A stretch of 64,000 nt of DNA from Blepharisma japonicum (taxonomy: Eukaryota > Ciliophora > Heterotrichea > Heterotrichida > Blepharismidae): contig CATKHK010000067.1 in NCBI GenBank assembly GCA_949751835.1, positions 62,001 to 126,000 on the forward strand. Reading direction: 5' to 3'. The position numbers and the translations under genes were made by a program. Shown one piece after another: positions 55,301 through 64,000 of the stretch. Numbering within the stretch: position 1 is the first letter of the stretch; every line of letters begins with the position of its first letter. The notes below the pieces were generated by a model, which was not told where the DNA came from, made no database searches, and saw nothing but the letters and a program-made list of their open reading frames with translations.

Positions 55301-57587
55301 AGTTATTAAAGGAATTTATCAAAGCGAGGTGTCATCTGATATTGCTCTAGAAAGATCAATAGAAAGACTCAAAGAAAAGTTGTCAGCAGGTCGGCCAATT
55401 GACGGGAATTTTTCTGTTATTAATCTCATAAAGCTTTTAGATGATGGCGATCCTCAGCACGCCTACAAGTCATTTGCAAGTACTATAGGGAATATTTATA
55501 AGAATTTTTTGAAGGTCCATAATGTTTCCCCATTAACATTTGCAAAAAGAATTATAGTTCTTGATGAATTTAAATCTGGAAAAATATTAGGATATTGTGA
55601 CTATTTAAATAGCATTCAAGCTCCGCAATGCCCTCCAAAAGAATTCGCTGAAATATTAATTAATGAAAACAAAATCGGCCCAATAGTATTCACATGTCCT
55701 GAACTGGGTAGATTTTCAACATCCGGCGGTCTTGGGATTATGGTTGATGAGCTATCCCAAGGGCTTTCGCAGATAGGTCAAGAAGTCTGAATTATAAGCC
55801 CTTATTATGACCGAAACAAAAAAGGCCACACAAATTATTTAGTAAATGATCCTGCGAATATTAATTGGCAAGCCAATATTGATGTTAGTTTTGGAGGAGA
55901 GACATATACATTAGGAGTTCACAGAGGGTATGAAAATGGGGTTCATTTGATTTTTATTCATAATCCTTCATTATTCCCAACAATTTATTCTGATGGAAGA
56001 CACAGCTGGATCATGAAACAAATTGTAGGCTGGGCTAAAGGAGTTCTTGAAGTACTTTGTTGGCTTAAAGTGATCCCAGCGATTCTTGTAACAAATGATT
56101 GGTTTACCGGGCTTGTTCCTGCTTATGCCAAAATTGGAGCTTTTGGAAGAACCTTCGAAGGGACGACTTTTGTCCATGTTGTGCATAATTTGGATGCAAG
56201 CTATGAAGGAAGACTGTATCCAACTGCGCAAGAAAATTCGTTTATATCTATTCATGGGCTGCCTAAACATTTTCTAGTTGATCCGTATTGGGCTAGAGAA
56301 GTTGTGAATCCTTCGAGGTGTGCGATTATGATGTCTGATCAATGGGCAACTGTTTCTCCATCTTATAGAAATGAGTTGCTTGCAAATTCTCCATTAAAAG
56401 AATTATTAAAGCAAAAATATATGCCATTCGCTACGCCAAATGGAATTCCTGTTAAGCCAAGGATGAAAAAACTTGAAGGAAAAGGTACTCATTTAGATGC
56501 GAAAAAAGAACTGCAGATGAAATATTTTGGGTTTCAAGATATAGACCCTAGCGTATGCTTGTTTGGGTTTGTAGGGAGAATTACTGAGCAAAAAGGAGTG
56601 CATTTAATTATTGATGCAGCACAGCAATTAATTCCACAATATAATTATAAAGTTCAGTTTTTAGTAGGCGGTCCAGCTAATTATACCGAAAAATATTCAG
56701 CTCACAACGCAAACCGCTTAAAAGAGCTTAAATACAGATTTCCTAACAACTTTTTCTCTGATCCAGATAACTTTTTTTATGATGGGCCATTAGTGAATTT
56801 AGGATCAGATTTTGGGCTAATGCCAAGTATGTTTGAGCCAGGTGGAATTGTCCAGCATGAATTTTTCATTGCTGGAACTCCAGTCATTGCCTTTAAAACT
56901 GGTGGTTTAAGAGACTCAGTCTTCGAATGAAATCCAAATAATCAAAACAGTTCTGGATTTTTATTTGAGTCCTACAATCTTGGTGACTTTTTATATTCAA
57001 TTCACAGAGCTATCACTTGCTTCAATGAGCAGCAAAGTTATTCACTTTTACGAATGAGAGCAGCAGAGGCTGTTATTGATGGGGAACAAGTTAGTAGAAA
57101 TTGATGCAGAGAATTTTATAGGCTTAAAGGGAAAATGTACTATGAATGCACTGTTAGAAATGCAATATATGAACGTTTGAATGGAATGCCATGGACGCAG
57201 GATGATTTTGATACTTCTGTGCCGCAAAATCAGGTTAAGCAGAAATCAATTAAAAGGTCACCTTCAGGAATTTTGCTAGAAAAAGCTGCAATGAAGAAAA
57301 AACCAAAAATAGGAGAAGAAATTAAAAAGCATGTACTTTTTAGGTATCAAGCGCCAGGACTCAAGCTCAAAAGTGTTCAACTTTCGGGTTCATTTGATAA
57401 ATGGCAAATTAGACATCCATTGGTATATGATCATGGCAAGAATCATTGGCATATAACACTGCAGTTGCCAAAGGGAAAATTCTTCTATAAGTTTGTAGTA
57501 GATGGGAATACGTGGGTTCATTCACATGATCACCCAACAGCTAAGGATGAAAAGGGAACTATTAATAATGTTCTTGAAGTTCTTTAA
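52386..57587 (+). CDS. GH13-like/GT5 glucan synthase with C-terminal CBM48
   Basis: A 1,728-residue fusion, join(52386..52454, 52470..57587), five TGA-Trp codons. Residues about 300-900 resemble an alpha-amylase domain; GVHMDNAQAWP (about 572) keeps the nucleophile Asp, but the RxD Arg is His and the expected acid is replaced (IIADCW). Residues about 1090-1560 are a GT5 synthase: ELGRFSTSGGLGIMVDELSQGL, WIISPYYDRNKKG, FGFVGRITEQKGVHLI and the E-x7-E motif SMFEPGGIVQHE. Residues about 1640-1725 are a CBM48-like domain (VQLSGSFDKWQIRHPL, FFYKFVVDG). The GH13-GT5 pairing matches fungal alpha-1,3-glucan synthases, but the C-terminal membrane exporter is absent. It probably makes the storage alpha-glucan in the cytosol. 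Confidence 0.92.
52455..52469 (+). other. 15-nt intron in the glucan-synthase gene
   Basis: GTAAAATAAATGTAG, phase 0, after ACT. Unspliced, the exon 1 frame hits TAA and the long frame has a TAG with no ATG; spliced, they join as ...LAST|PANAKEVIK. Confidence 0.85.
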
Positions 57588-57761
57588 TATATCTTCTCTA
57601 TTAAATTTGATTTGCTTTCTAAGAAAAATTCATTTATCTTTCTTGGTCATATGCAATTATTAATTTTTAAGTGCTAAAAATGATTTTTAAAATAAATCAA
57701 AATTTTATTTATAATAAAAAAGAACTTTTATTTATATTAAAAATGAGATCTATAAAATATA
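57588..57761. other. Short convergent intergenic region
   Basis: 174 bp of A/T tracts between two stop codons; nothing recognised. Confidence 0.35.
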
Positions 57762-58901
57762 TTAGCAGGGTCTTATTTCATTATCATAAATTTCCTGGAT
57801 TATCAATTCTAAGCATTCCTTTGTGTTTTTCATCGAATTTTCTTTTCCGAACCTGCTTACTAAGTCATATACTCGAAATAATTCTTCAGAGCTATTCATT
57901 CCACAAATAATAATAGGATGTGTGACTAATTCTTTTATTTTGCTAACTGGCTTTCCGCCTGCAGTTTGCAGATCATATCTTCCTTCTCCTGTGAAAACAT
58001 AATCAAAACCTTGAATAATTTCATTGAGTCGTAATGTCTCAGCGATCATATCTATTCCTTTCTCTACTTTAACCTTATCAAAGCAAGACTTTAGTCCTGC
58101 AGCAATTCCTCCAGCTGCTCCACTCCCAGGAAAAACATCAATATCCTCATTATTTTTAATTTCTTTTAATTTCTGACTAATAATCTTAATTGTTTCTTCA
58201 TAATTTTCCAATTCATCTTCCTTTAAGCCTTTTTGAGGACCAAAAATATAAGTAGCTCCTCTTGGTCCTAACAAAGGATTGTTAACGTCGCATGCAACAG
58301 TAATTTCAAGCCCTTGCAAAATTTCGGAGTTTTCTGATAGAGAAATCTGTTTTAGGTTTCTTAAATCTTTTCCAGTAACAAATTCTGGATTTCCGTTTTC
58401 AAATTCCCACTCTAAGCAGTCTAATGCATAAAGTACAGAGATTCCTGCATCAACTGTAGCGCTTCCTCCAATCCCAAGTAAAATTTTCCTTATGTTTTCG
58501 TGCCTATACAAATGCAAAATCGCTTCTCCAGTTCCATGACTTGTAGTAAAATTGGGATGTCTGCTTTCAAAAGGGACAAATTCAATTCCTGACATTGCAG
58601 CCATTTCAATCATGCCAATCCTATCTCCATTCCTCTCTAGAATTCCATATTCTGCATTTCGTATATTACCTAATGGATCAATAGCATCTAATCTTCCGTA
58701 TCTAAATTGACTCCCTTCTATCCCACAAAATGCACTTTCAACTGTATGTAAAAACCCTTCACCTCCATCACTAAGCGGAATTTTCGTAACTTTAAGGCTA
58801 CTATCAATTTCTAGTAATTTTTCTTCTATAACGTTACATACTTCTACTGCACTCATTGAATCTTTGAAAGTTGTAAAAGCCAGCAATACTCTTTTGTTCA
58901 T
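57762..58901 (-). CDS. Glycerate 2-kinase, bacterial GlxK/GarK type
   Basis: A 379-residue enzyme from ATG 58901 (MNKRVLLAFTTFKDSMSA). Family hallmarks are PLSDGGEGFLHTVESA, MAAMSGIEFV, SHGTGEAILHLYRH, LGIGGSATVDAG, ACDVNNPLLGPRGA, FGPQKG, GSGAAGGIAAGL, FTGEGRYDLQTAGGKPVSKI. It phosphorylates D-glycerate to 2-phosphoglycerate with ATP. This family is bacterial; animal glycerate kinase belongs to another fold, so the gene may have come by transfer from bacteria, although other protists can carry it. No TGA or intron occurs. It sits 7 bp from the divergent methyltransferase start. Confidence 0.93.
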   Translation of the reverse strand: MNKRVLLAFTTFKDSMSAVEVCNVIEEKLLEIDSSLKVTKIPLSDGGEGFLHTVESAFCGIEGSQFRYGRLDAIDPLGNIRNAEYGILERNGDRIGMIEMAAMSGIEFVPFESRHPNFTTSHGTGEAILHLYRHENIRKILLGIGGSATVDAGISVLYALDCLEWEFENGNPEFVTGKDLRNLKQISLSENSEILQGLEITVACDVNNPLLGPRGATYIFGPQKGLKEDELENYEETIKIISQKLKEIKNNEDIDVFPGSGAAGGIAAGLKSCFDKVKVEKGIDMIAETLRLNEIIQGFDYVFTGEGRYDLQTAGGKPVSKIKELVTHPIIICGMNSSEELFRVYDLVSRFGKENSMKNTKECLELIIQEIYDNEIRPC

Positions 58902-58908
58902 ATAAAAT
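58902..58908. promoter_or_regulatory. Seven-base spacer between divergent start codons
   Basis: Start codons plus spacer read CATATAAAATATG. Both ATGs are supported: MNKRVLLAF begins the kinase fold and the methyltransferase N-terminus aligns with its paralog. A bidirectional promoter would have to act within about 60 bp or inside coding sequence. Confidence 0.55.
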
Positions 58909-59463
58909 ATGTCAGATGAAGAATGAACTCCTTTTAAGGAAGATGACATTGATATTTTTGGCCACGATCTGTGATGTGAAGAAGACTATTTAGCTCCTTT
59001 TTGGCCTTCAAAAGATATAAGGAGTGAAGGGCTTCTTAACAGTTTGGGTATAAGAAATGATGACGTTTTGTATGATCTGGGCTGCGGAGATGGTAGAATA
59101 CTAATAGAGGCTGTTAGAAAAGGCGCTACTAAATGTATTGGAATTGAATATGATGAAGCTCTTGTCGAAAAAGGAAAAGAAAAAATCCGAGAAGCAGGAC
59201 TTGAAGATAAAATTGAAATAAAGCATGGAAATTTTTTGGAGGTTGACCTAAGTGATGCTACATTGATATATATTTTTTTATTACCAAAAGCTATTGATTT
59301 ATTAACACCGAGATTTGTAGCATTAATGGATGCTGGAAAATTGAGAATTATAGGTTCAGTTTTATACGAGATAAAAGAATGGCCATATAGTTCTATATCA
59401 AAACCAGAAATAGCAAGTTTTTTATATTTCAAGGAAATGCCTAATCTGGCAAATAATCAATAA
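58909..59463 (+). CDS. SAM-dependent methyltransferase (class I), paralog of 21702..22235
   Basis: A 184-residue protein with two TGA-Trp codons in the first 25 residues. Motif I is VLYDLGCGDGRIL, followed by CIGIEYDEALV and NFLEVDLSDATLIYIFLLPKA. It shares DLGCGDGR, the acidic turn, the LLP.A block and the upstream P..PS.D segment with the gene at 21702..22235 but is diverged elsewhere. A small lysine- or other methyltransferase role is possible; the substrate is unknown. Confidence 0.82.
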
Positions 59464-59636
59464 ATTCATATAATCTTGATTAAAATTTTGATAGAAACTT
59501 GATTTCATTAATTTAAAAAATAAACAAATTAACCAATCTCCTTGCTGGAATAATTCTTATTATTTAATAGCTCTTCATAAAGTCTCTAGCTAGCCATTTT
59601 ACATCAAAAGCACTTAAAACCATTAAAAATCACTAT

Positions 59637-59685
59637 ATATTCCTATAGAATAAGGAATATGTCAAGTATCCTCGTTAGGATACTT
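59637..59685. promoter_or_regulatory. Two adjacent inverted repeats just upstream of the SHAQKYF MYB start
   Basis: First repeat 59637..59660: arms ATATTCCT and AGGAATAT around 8 nt. Second 59664..59685: arms AAGTATCCT and AGGATACTT around CGTT. The second holds TATCC and GGATA; SHAQKYF MYBs of plants bind TATCCA / GGATAA elements. They end 7 bp before the ATG, so this may be an autoregulatory or RNA-hairpin site; inference. Confidence 0.5.
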
Positions 59686-59692
59686 TTTAATA

Positions 59693-60040
59693 ATGGTGAA
59701 GAGGAAGATACAAGTTTGTCAAGAAGGAGAAGGCAACACCGGCCAGTGGACTCCGCGCGAAAAAGAAGCCTTTATAGAAGCAATAAAGCTATTTGGCAAT
59801 GATTCTCGAAGGATCTCTCAGTATGTTTCAACGAGAACTCCAGCTCAGGTGAGAAGCCACGCACAGAAATACTTCATAAGCGAAGCAAAAGCGAAGAAAA
59901 AGAAGGGAAGTTGCAGTAGTGAAGCTCGAAAGAAAATCACTCAAGAAATAGCGACCCAGTACGGAGAAGGAGTGGACTTTTTTAATTTTTGCAAGGAGAA
60001 GGACATTGAAGTGATTCCTTGCTTAACAAGCATTAAATAA
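59693..60040 (+). CDS. SHAQKYF-class single-repeat MYB
   Basis: A 115-residue protein. The single MYB repeat runs GQWTPREKEAFIEAIKLFG, DSRRISQYVSTRTPAQVRSHAQKYF, with SHAQKYF at 55-61, the hallmark of one-repeat MYBs that bind GGATAA-like elements. A basic segment (SEAKAKKKKGS) and an acidic helix follow. Such factors are plentiful in plants, amoebozoa and ciliates. No TGA codon occurs. Two inverted repeats with the binding-like core lie just upstream. Confidence 0.9.
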   Translation: MVKRKIQVCQEGEGNTGQWTPREKEAFIEAIKLFGNDSRRISQYVSTRTPAQVRSHAQKYFISEAKAKKKKGSCSSEARKKITQEIATQYGEGVDFFNFCKEKDIEVIPCLTSIK

Positions 60041-61891
60041 TCTATAAACATTTTAACTTTAGCTGAATTTTACCTGTGCATAACTTAGCGATTAAGGATT
60101 ACAGAAAATATTGATATTTTAGTTTCATTATTAACCATTTTATTTGACTGACTCAAAAATTGTTGTAAATAATTTCAGTAAAATCGAAATTTATCATAAG
60201 TAACAAATTTGCACTTTTAAAGCCTTCTAAAGCATCAATTATAAATTGGCAAAATTTGGCTAAGTTATGATTAAATTCTTATTAATTTGTTTTTGATGGA
60301 AAATTCTTATAGTTGGACATTCACAAAAAGAATTTTAGGTATTTTAAATAAACGAGTATTTAGTGATGGAATTAAGTTTTAAATTTTTAATAGTCAACAA
60401 AAACGAAAATTCAACAATTAAAGTGTATCATATTTTTATTAAATCCGAATATTAAGAGGAAATAATTTTCTTAGAGCAAACAGGTCCATTTTACTATCTT
60501 AGGACTGACTGTTTTGTATATCAATACTTTTTATAGTTATAAAATGCCTAAAAAAGCACCTGCAGAGCTAAAATCTACCCCTATCCAAATATTTTTCCAA
60601 GAAAGGTGTATCTTTATTGCCAAAGCCGTCTTTTTTTCGTCGGTTAAGATTACAAAATTATTACTGCGAAATATGAAGAAATCAATAAAAAGAAACTTTT
60701 GAAATAGAATTTTTACCAAAACTGCTATTGCAAAGCAAGCACTTATCAAGCACATTTATAATACATTAAAATTACTTTTAAATATAAATTAATATTAGTT
60801 ACTAAAATTTTTAATTTTTGCCCCAATATAATTTGAAGAAATGAGTCCCCTTGAGAGATATTTAGACTAAACTTTACTTCGCTAAAGCTATAATAAACTA
60901 TTAATGATTTTATGATAAACAAAAATACTTTACTCAATTAATAATACAAATTAGCAGGAATTTAAACTAAAAATTAATTCTGTTGCTTTAATATTGCTTA
61001 TATACACTCATAAAATTTTGATATATAAAGATATTTATAAAAGAAGCTAATAATAATTAAACGAATTCAATAGCAATTTAATAATTTCAAGTCAAAAAAT
61101 GGTATCAAATAAGAAATCAATACTGTAGGTATTCCATTTGAAATGCATCAATGTCAAGGATGCAACCCATAAAATGATGGCTTTCCTTGCAATAAATTAA
61201 ATTAAATTAATAATTTCAAGTAAAATCAGTTAATTATAAATCAAATAGATTGCTATTACTTAGGTATGCATTCTCGAAAGTTTAATAATTTTGAAAATTC
61301 GCAATTATGGTCTATAAAAATTAGAATGCTGATGTCTAAGACCTATTCTCAAGTATTAAAATTTTTATGCAATTTAAAATATTTGAGTGAATTGAAATTA
61401 ATTGCAGCCTTTATTTAGTTAGACTAAACCCATTTTCTTAAGTACTTAAGACTAAGTAAGAAAAGAGGAAAATTGTATGTCGTAATAATTTTAATTAAAA
61501 ATTCAAACGATTAGAATAGGAGATATTAAATTGTTAGGCTACTTCAATTTTATTTGATTTAAGAAATTTAATGCTAATATAAAATTAGATAATTAAATTT
61601 TTTAGCTAAAATCTTCTAGAGTACTTGCAATACCAAATAAAAATAAATTCATATTAATAATTGATTTATTGGTCAAAATATAAATCAAAAAAATTTAAAT
61701 TAAGCCATTTTCTGATGATTATCATATTTTTACATATTAGGTTCTGACTATTTGAACCAATTTTCTTTCATCAAAATGAGGCTTTTAAAAAATGATTTAT
61801 TTTTTATCTATTTTAAATTCATCTTGTGTTCTTTTGAAATTTCTTCGCCATTATGAAAATCCCATTAATTTATAGTTAATTACGATAATAA
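60041..61891. other. 1.85-kb intergenic region, no confident gene
   Basis: The longest gene-free stretch. It is AT rich with no tRNA, repeat array or telomere. A short frame at 60544..60795, read with TGA as Trp, begins MPKKAPAELKSTPIQIFFQERC, and another frame nearby reads KYEEINKKKLLK; together they faintly recall an HMG box, broken by a frameshift. A 28-codon frame starts at 60296. None is convincing. The promoter of the PAS gene lies at its right end. Confidence 0.45.
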
Positions 61892-64000
61892 ATGATGATT
61901 GATAATAAAGCTTACTCTTCATCAGAGAATCAGCAATATTTGGTTGGTGCCAAATCGCTTTATTTAAGAATAAAACGATCCCTTTTCAAGAGTTTTGTTG
62001 TCATATACAGCTATAAATACAGAAATCAAGACAAAAGAGAAACCAGGCGATTTACTGTGGCTTTATGAAATACTATAGCAGCTTTGCAAATGATCACTCT
62101 TATCTGATATCCCACTATGTCCATTTCAGGATGAAGTGCTTATATGTGGTATTGAAAAGCTCAAGCTTACGCCAGCTTTGATAGGATTTGTGCATCAATA
62201 GGAGGTGGATTGACATGATGTTTTTATGCTAGTGTGGGCATTATAGGCCTTAATATTTCTTGTTTAGCTTTCATTGCCATGCTGATATTTTTCGAGAAGA
62301 AAATTCACCCTCTTCTTATAGTTTTTCCAGGAAAATGATTACAATTTTTAGTAACAATAGGCAATATACCTATGCTAATGATTTTAGCCATTTTTACAAA
62401 GTATTCATTGATAGGAAATTCAGTTGATCAATATGCAGGAATTCAAATAGGCACTATAGATATAAGCCCAGCAGCAGCTTCAATCAGCATTGTCTGTATT
62501 ACTATTTGTGTTGGACTATCAATACTTGGTGAGCTATTTTCATCTGAAACTAGACATGCATATGCTCATTATAACTCTCTTGCTAGATCAAGATCATTAC
62601 CTGACGTTTTAGCTATTATTGCTATAGAATTTTATATTTTTATTTATGTTTACTTAGAGGAAAATCTGCTTATCTATAGATTTTTTTCTATTTTTGTTGT
62701 TTTTATGATAGTCTCTTATGTTTACTACATAAACCTCCCTTACTATAATTTATTTACAAATCAAATTAAAGTAGCAAGGTATTTTATTGTGTCATGTACA
62801 GGCCTAGCATTTGCAATTGGCACTTATCTTGACAGCTCTGGGATAATTCTACTACTTGAAGGAGTAGTAATTCCTATATTAGCTATGCTTGTAGCTCATC
62901 AGGTAAACCATCGCTCTACACATCTTAATATAAGGAATCCAGTCAATCAATACCAATTAGAGTTGCAGCTAAGAAAAGAACTTATAACTCCACGGAATGA
63001 ATATGTCAGCTTGGTTGTGGACAAACTTTCGCCTTGCTATAATAATCCTAATTTCAAAAAAAATAAACTTTTAGCTGTATGAGAAGCTTATTATTGCTTA
63101 TACGCTTTTAAAGATAACAGACTTGCACGAATAAAATTAGCTAGAACCACTCATCTAGCATCAAATTTAGAAAGCACTTTTCAAGAGTTAAAGTGTAAGC
63201 AGTTACTAAACATAAAAGAAGCCAATGCTTTTGAAGATGTGGGATTTTTAATGTATTTAATGAAAATGAACAGAACAAAATCAGAAGACAAAAAAATTTG
63301 TTTACAAATTTTAGGATTTTTAGAAGAAATCTCATTGAGAAAACCCAATATAAAAAGACTCCAAAATTTCTCGAAAACAATTTCATTTCAGGTTTCTATG
63401 GTGAAAAAATGGTATTTAGAAATTTTATCAAATTATCCGAAAATGATTAATTCAAGAGAGCTTTATGGGACTTTTTTAAGAGATGTTATGAGTGATAGCG
63501 ACACAAATTATCTTTTAGGGATTAATAGAGCAATTTCTGGAATTAGTCCTGGCCTCAAAATCAATGAAGTCCGCTCCCAAAATCTCTTTACAGAGACCAA
63601 TGGAATTTTATGAATTTCGGCAGAAACTGAAACACTTGGCCAGATTATTTACGCAAATGAGACTATGGCTAGCATATTAAATATTTCAACAGCGGAATTG
63701 ACTGGCTCAAAGCTTTCACAATATATTCCAAGTCCTTATTGCAATAACCATAATGCTAAACTCCAAAAATTTATTGACTCCTGCACAAGATTAGATGTAA
63801 ATATTCCTTCTTCATTAATGCTAAGAAATCCAAGAGGTTTTCTTGTAGAATGCGATCTACGTATTCGACTGATTGCTTTAAAAAGCGAACGCTATTTCAT
63901 AGCATCTATAAGAAAAATCAACACAAATAGAGGCTGTTCTATCCTATCGTCAAACGGCACAATCCATAGCTATAGTGAGAATTTTACATCAATGTTTGAT
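61892..64000 (+). CDS. Multipass membrane protein with PAS domain, 3' end outside window
   Basis: 703 codons visible from ATG 61892, continuing past the window edge. Eight TGA-Trp codons are read, several inside membrane helices. The N-terminal 50 residues are polar. About ten hydrophobic segments follow up to residue 350 (LIVFPGKWLQFLVTIGNIP, ISIVCITICVGLSIL, ILLLEGVVIPILAML). A soluble helical region leads to a PAS domain at about 580-690 (GQIIYANETMASILNISTAELTGSKLSQYI). Multipass-PAS proteins are a large ciliate and Dictyostelium (TmcB-like) group, assumed to be sensors. The ligand and the output are unknown. Confidence 0.85.

Noticed and set aside
60514-60702. Short open frame in the 60-kb gap
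   Set aside because: No conserved domain, and a possible HMG-like reading needs a frameshift; left as a low-interest observation.
1-64000. tRNA genes, CRISPR arrays, insertion sequences, telomere repeats
   Set aside because: I looked for cloverleaf signatures, direct-repeat arrays, transposase motifs and CCCTAACA-type repeats and found none.

Overview
The window reads as macronuclear DNA of a heterotrich ciliate, most likely Blepharisma. Two things point there. First, about 70 in-frame TGA codons (hand count) fall inside otherwise intact conserved domains, often at invariant tryptophans: the second W of an SH3 'WW', the BRCT tryptophan of a family X polymerase, MYB-repeat tryptophans, RCC1 'YTW'. 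Every gene ends in TAA or TAG, so TGA is read as Trp. Second, five introns of only 15, 15, 15, 16 and 17 nt can be placed, all GT...AG. Stentor also has 15-nt introns but uses the standard code. Most genes here look fragmented under the standard code; I joined the pieces by reading TGA as W and by removing these introns.

The window is gene dense (about 47 protein genes in 64 kb), AT rich, on both strands, with convergent gaps of 11-25 bp and some divergent start codons only 6-7 bp apart. I saw no tRNA, rRNA, CRISPR array, telomere or transposon.

Layout. 0-5 kb: coiled-coil or disordered proteins. 5-11 kb: an RCC1/coiled-coil protein, an atypical kinase and an SK-type channel with an altered filter. 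11-17.4 kb: an ECH1-type isomerase with a decayed internally deleted copy, a twin-CX9C complex I assembly factor, a repeat protein, an SH3 protein, an NAAA/acid-ceramidase-like hydrolase and a GPR180/TMEM145-like membrane protein. 17.6-25.8 kb: gamma-adaptin without an ear, an NDC1-like nucleoporin, a Rab-like GTPase, a methyltransferase, the Rieske protein, thiamine pyrophosphokinase and mitochondrial L12. 25.8-31.4 kb: phosphatidylserine synthase, LSm4 and several unknowns. 31.6-38.3 kb: an XRCC1-like protein divergent from a BRCT-containing family X DNA polymerase (a repair pair), a PLD-type cardiolipin synthase, a canonical SK-type channel and an R2R3 MYB. 38.9-52.3 kb: a CBM20-TPS-TPP fusion, a TBC-TLDc protein, an MIT-like protein, coiled-coil proteins and an m-AAA protease. 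52.4-64 kb: a 1,728-residue GH13-like/GT5/CBM48 glucan synthase, a bacterial-type glycerate kinase, a second methyltransferase, a SHAQKYF MYB with inverted repeats just upstream, a 1.85-kb gap, and the start of a multipass PAS-domain protein.

Functional themes are carbohydrate storage (TPS/TPP, glucan synthase, glycerate kinase), mitochondrial genes (Rieske, L12, NDUFAF8-like, AFG3-like), DNA strand-break repair (XRCC1/Pol X) and cilium or cortex structural proteins. Family calls rest on motifs read by eye; no database search was run.
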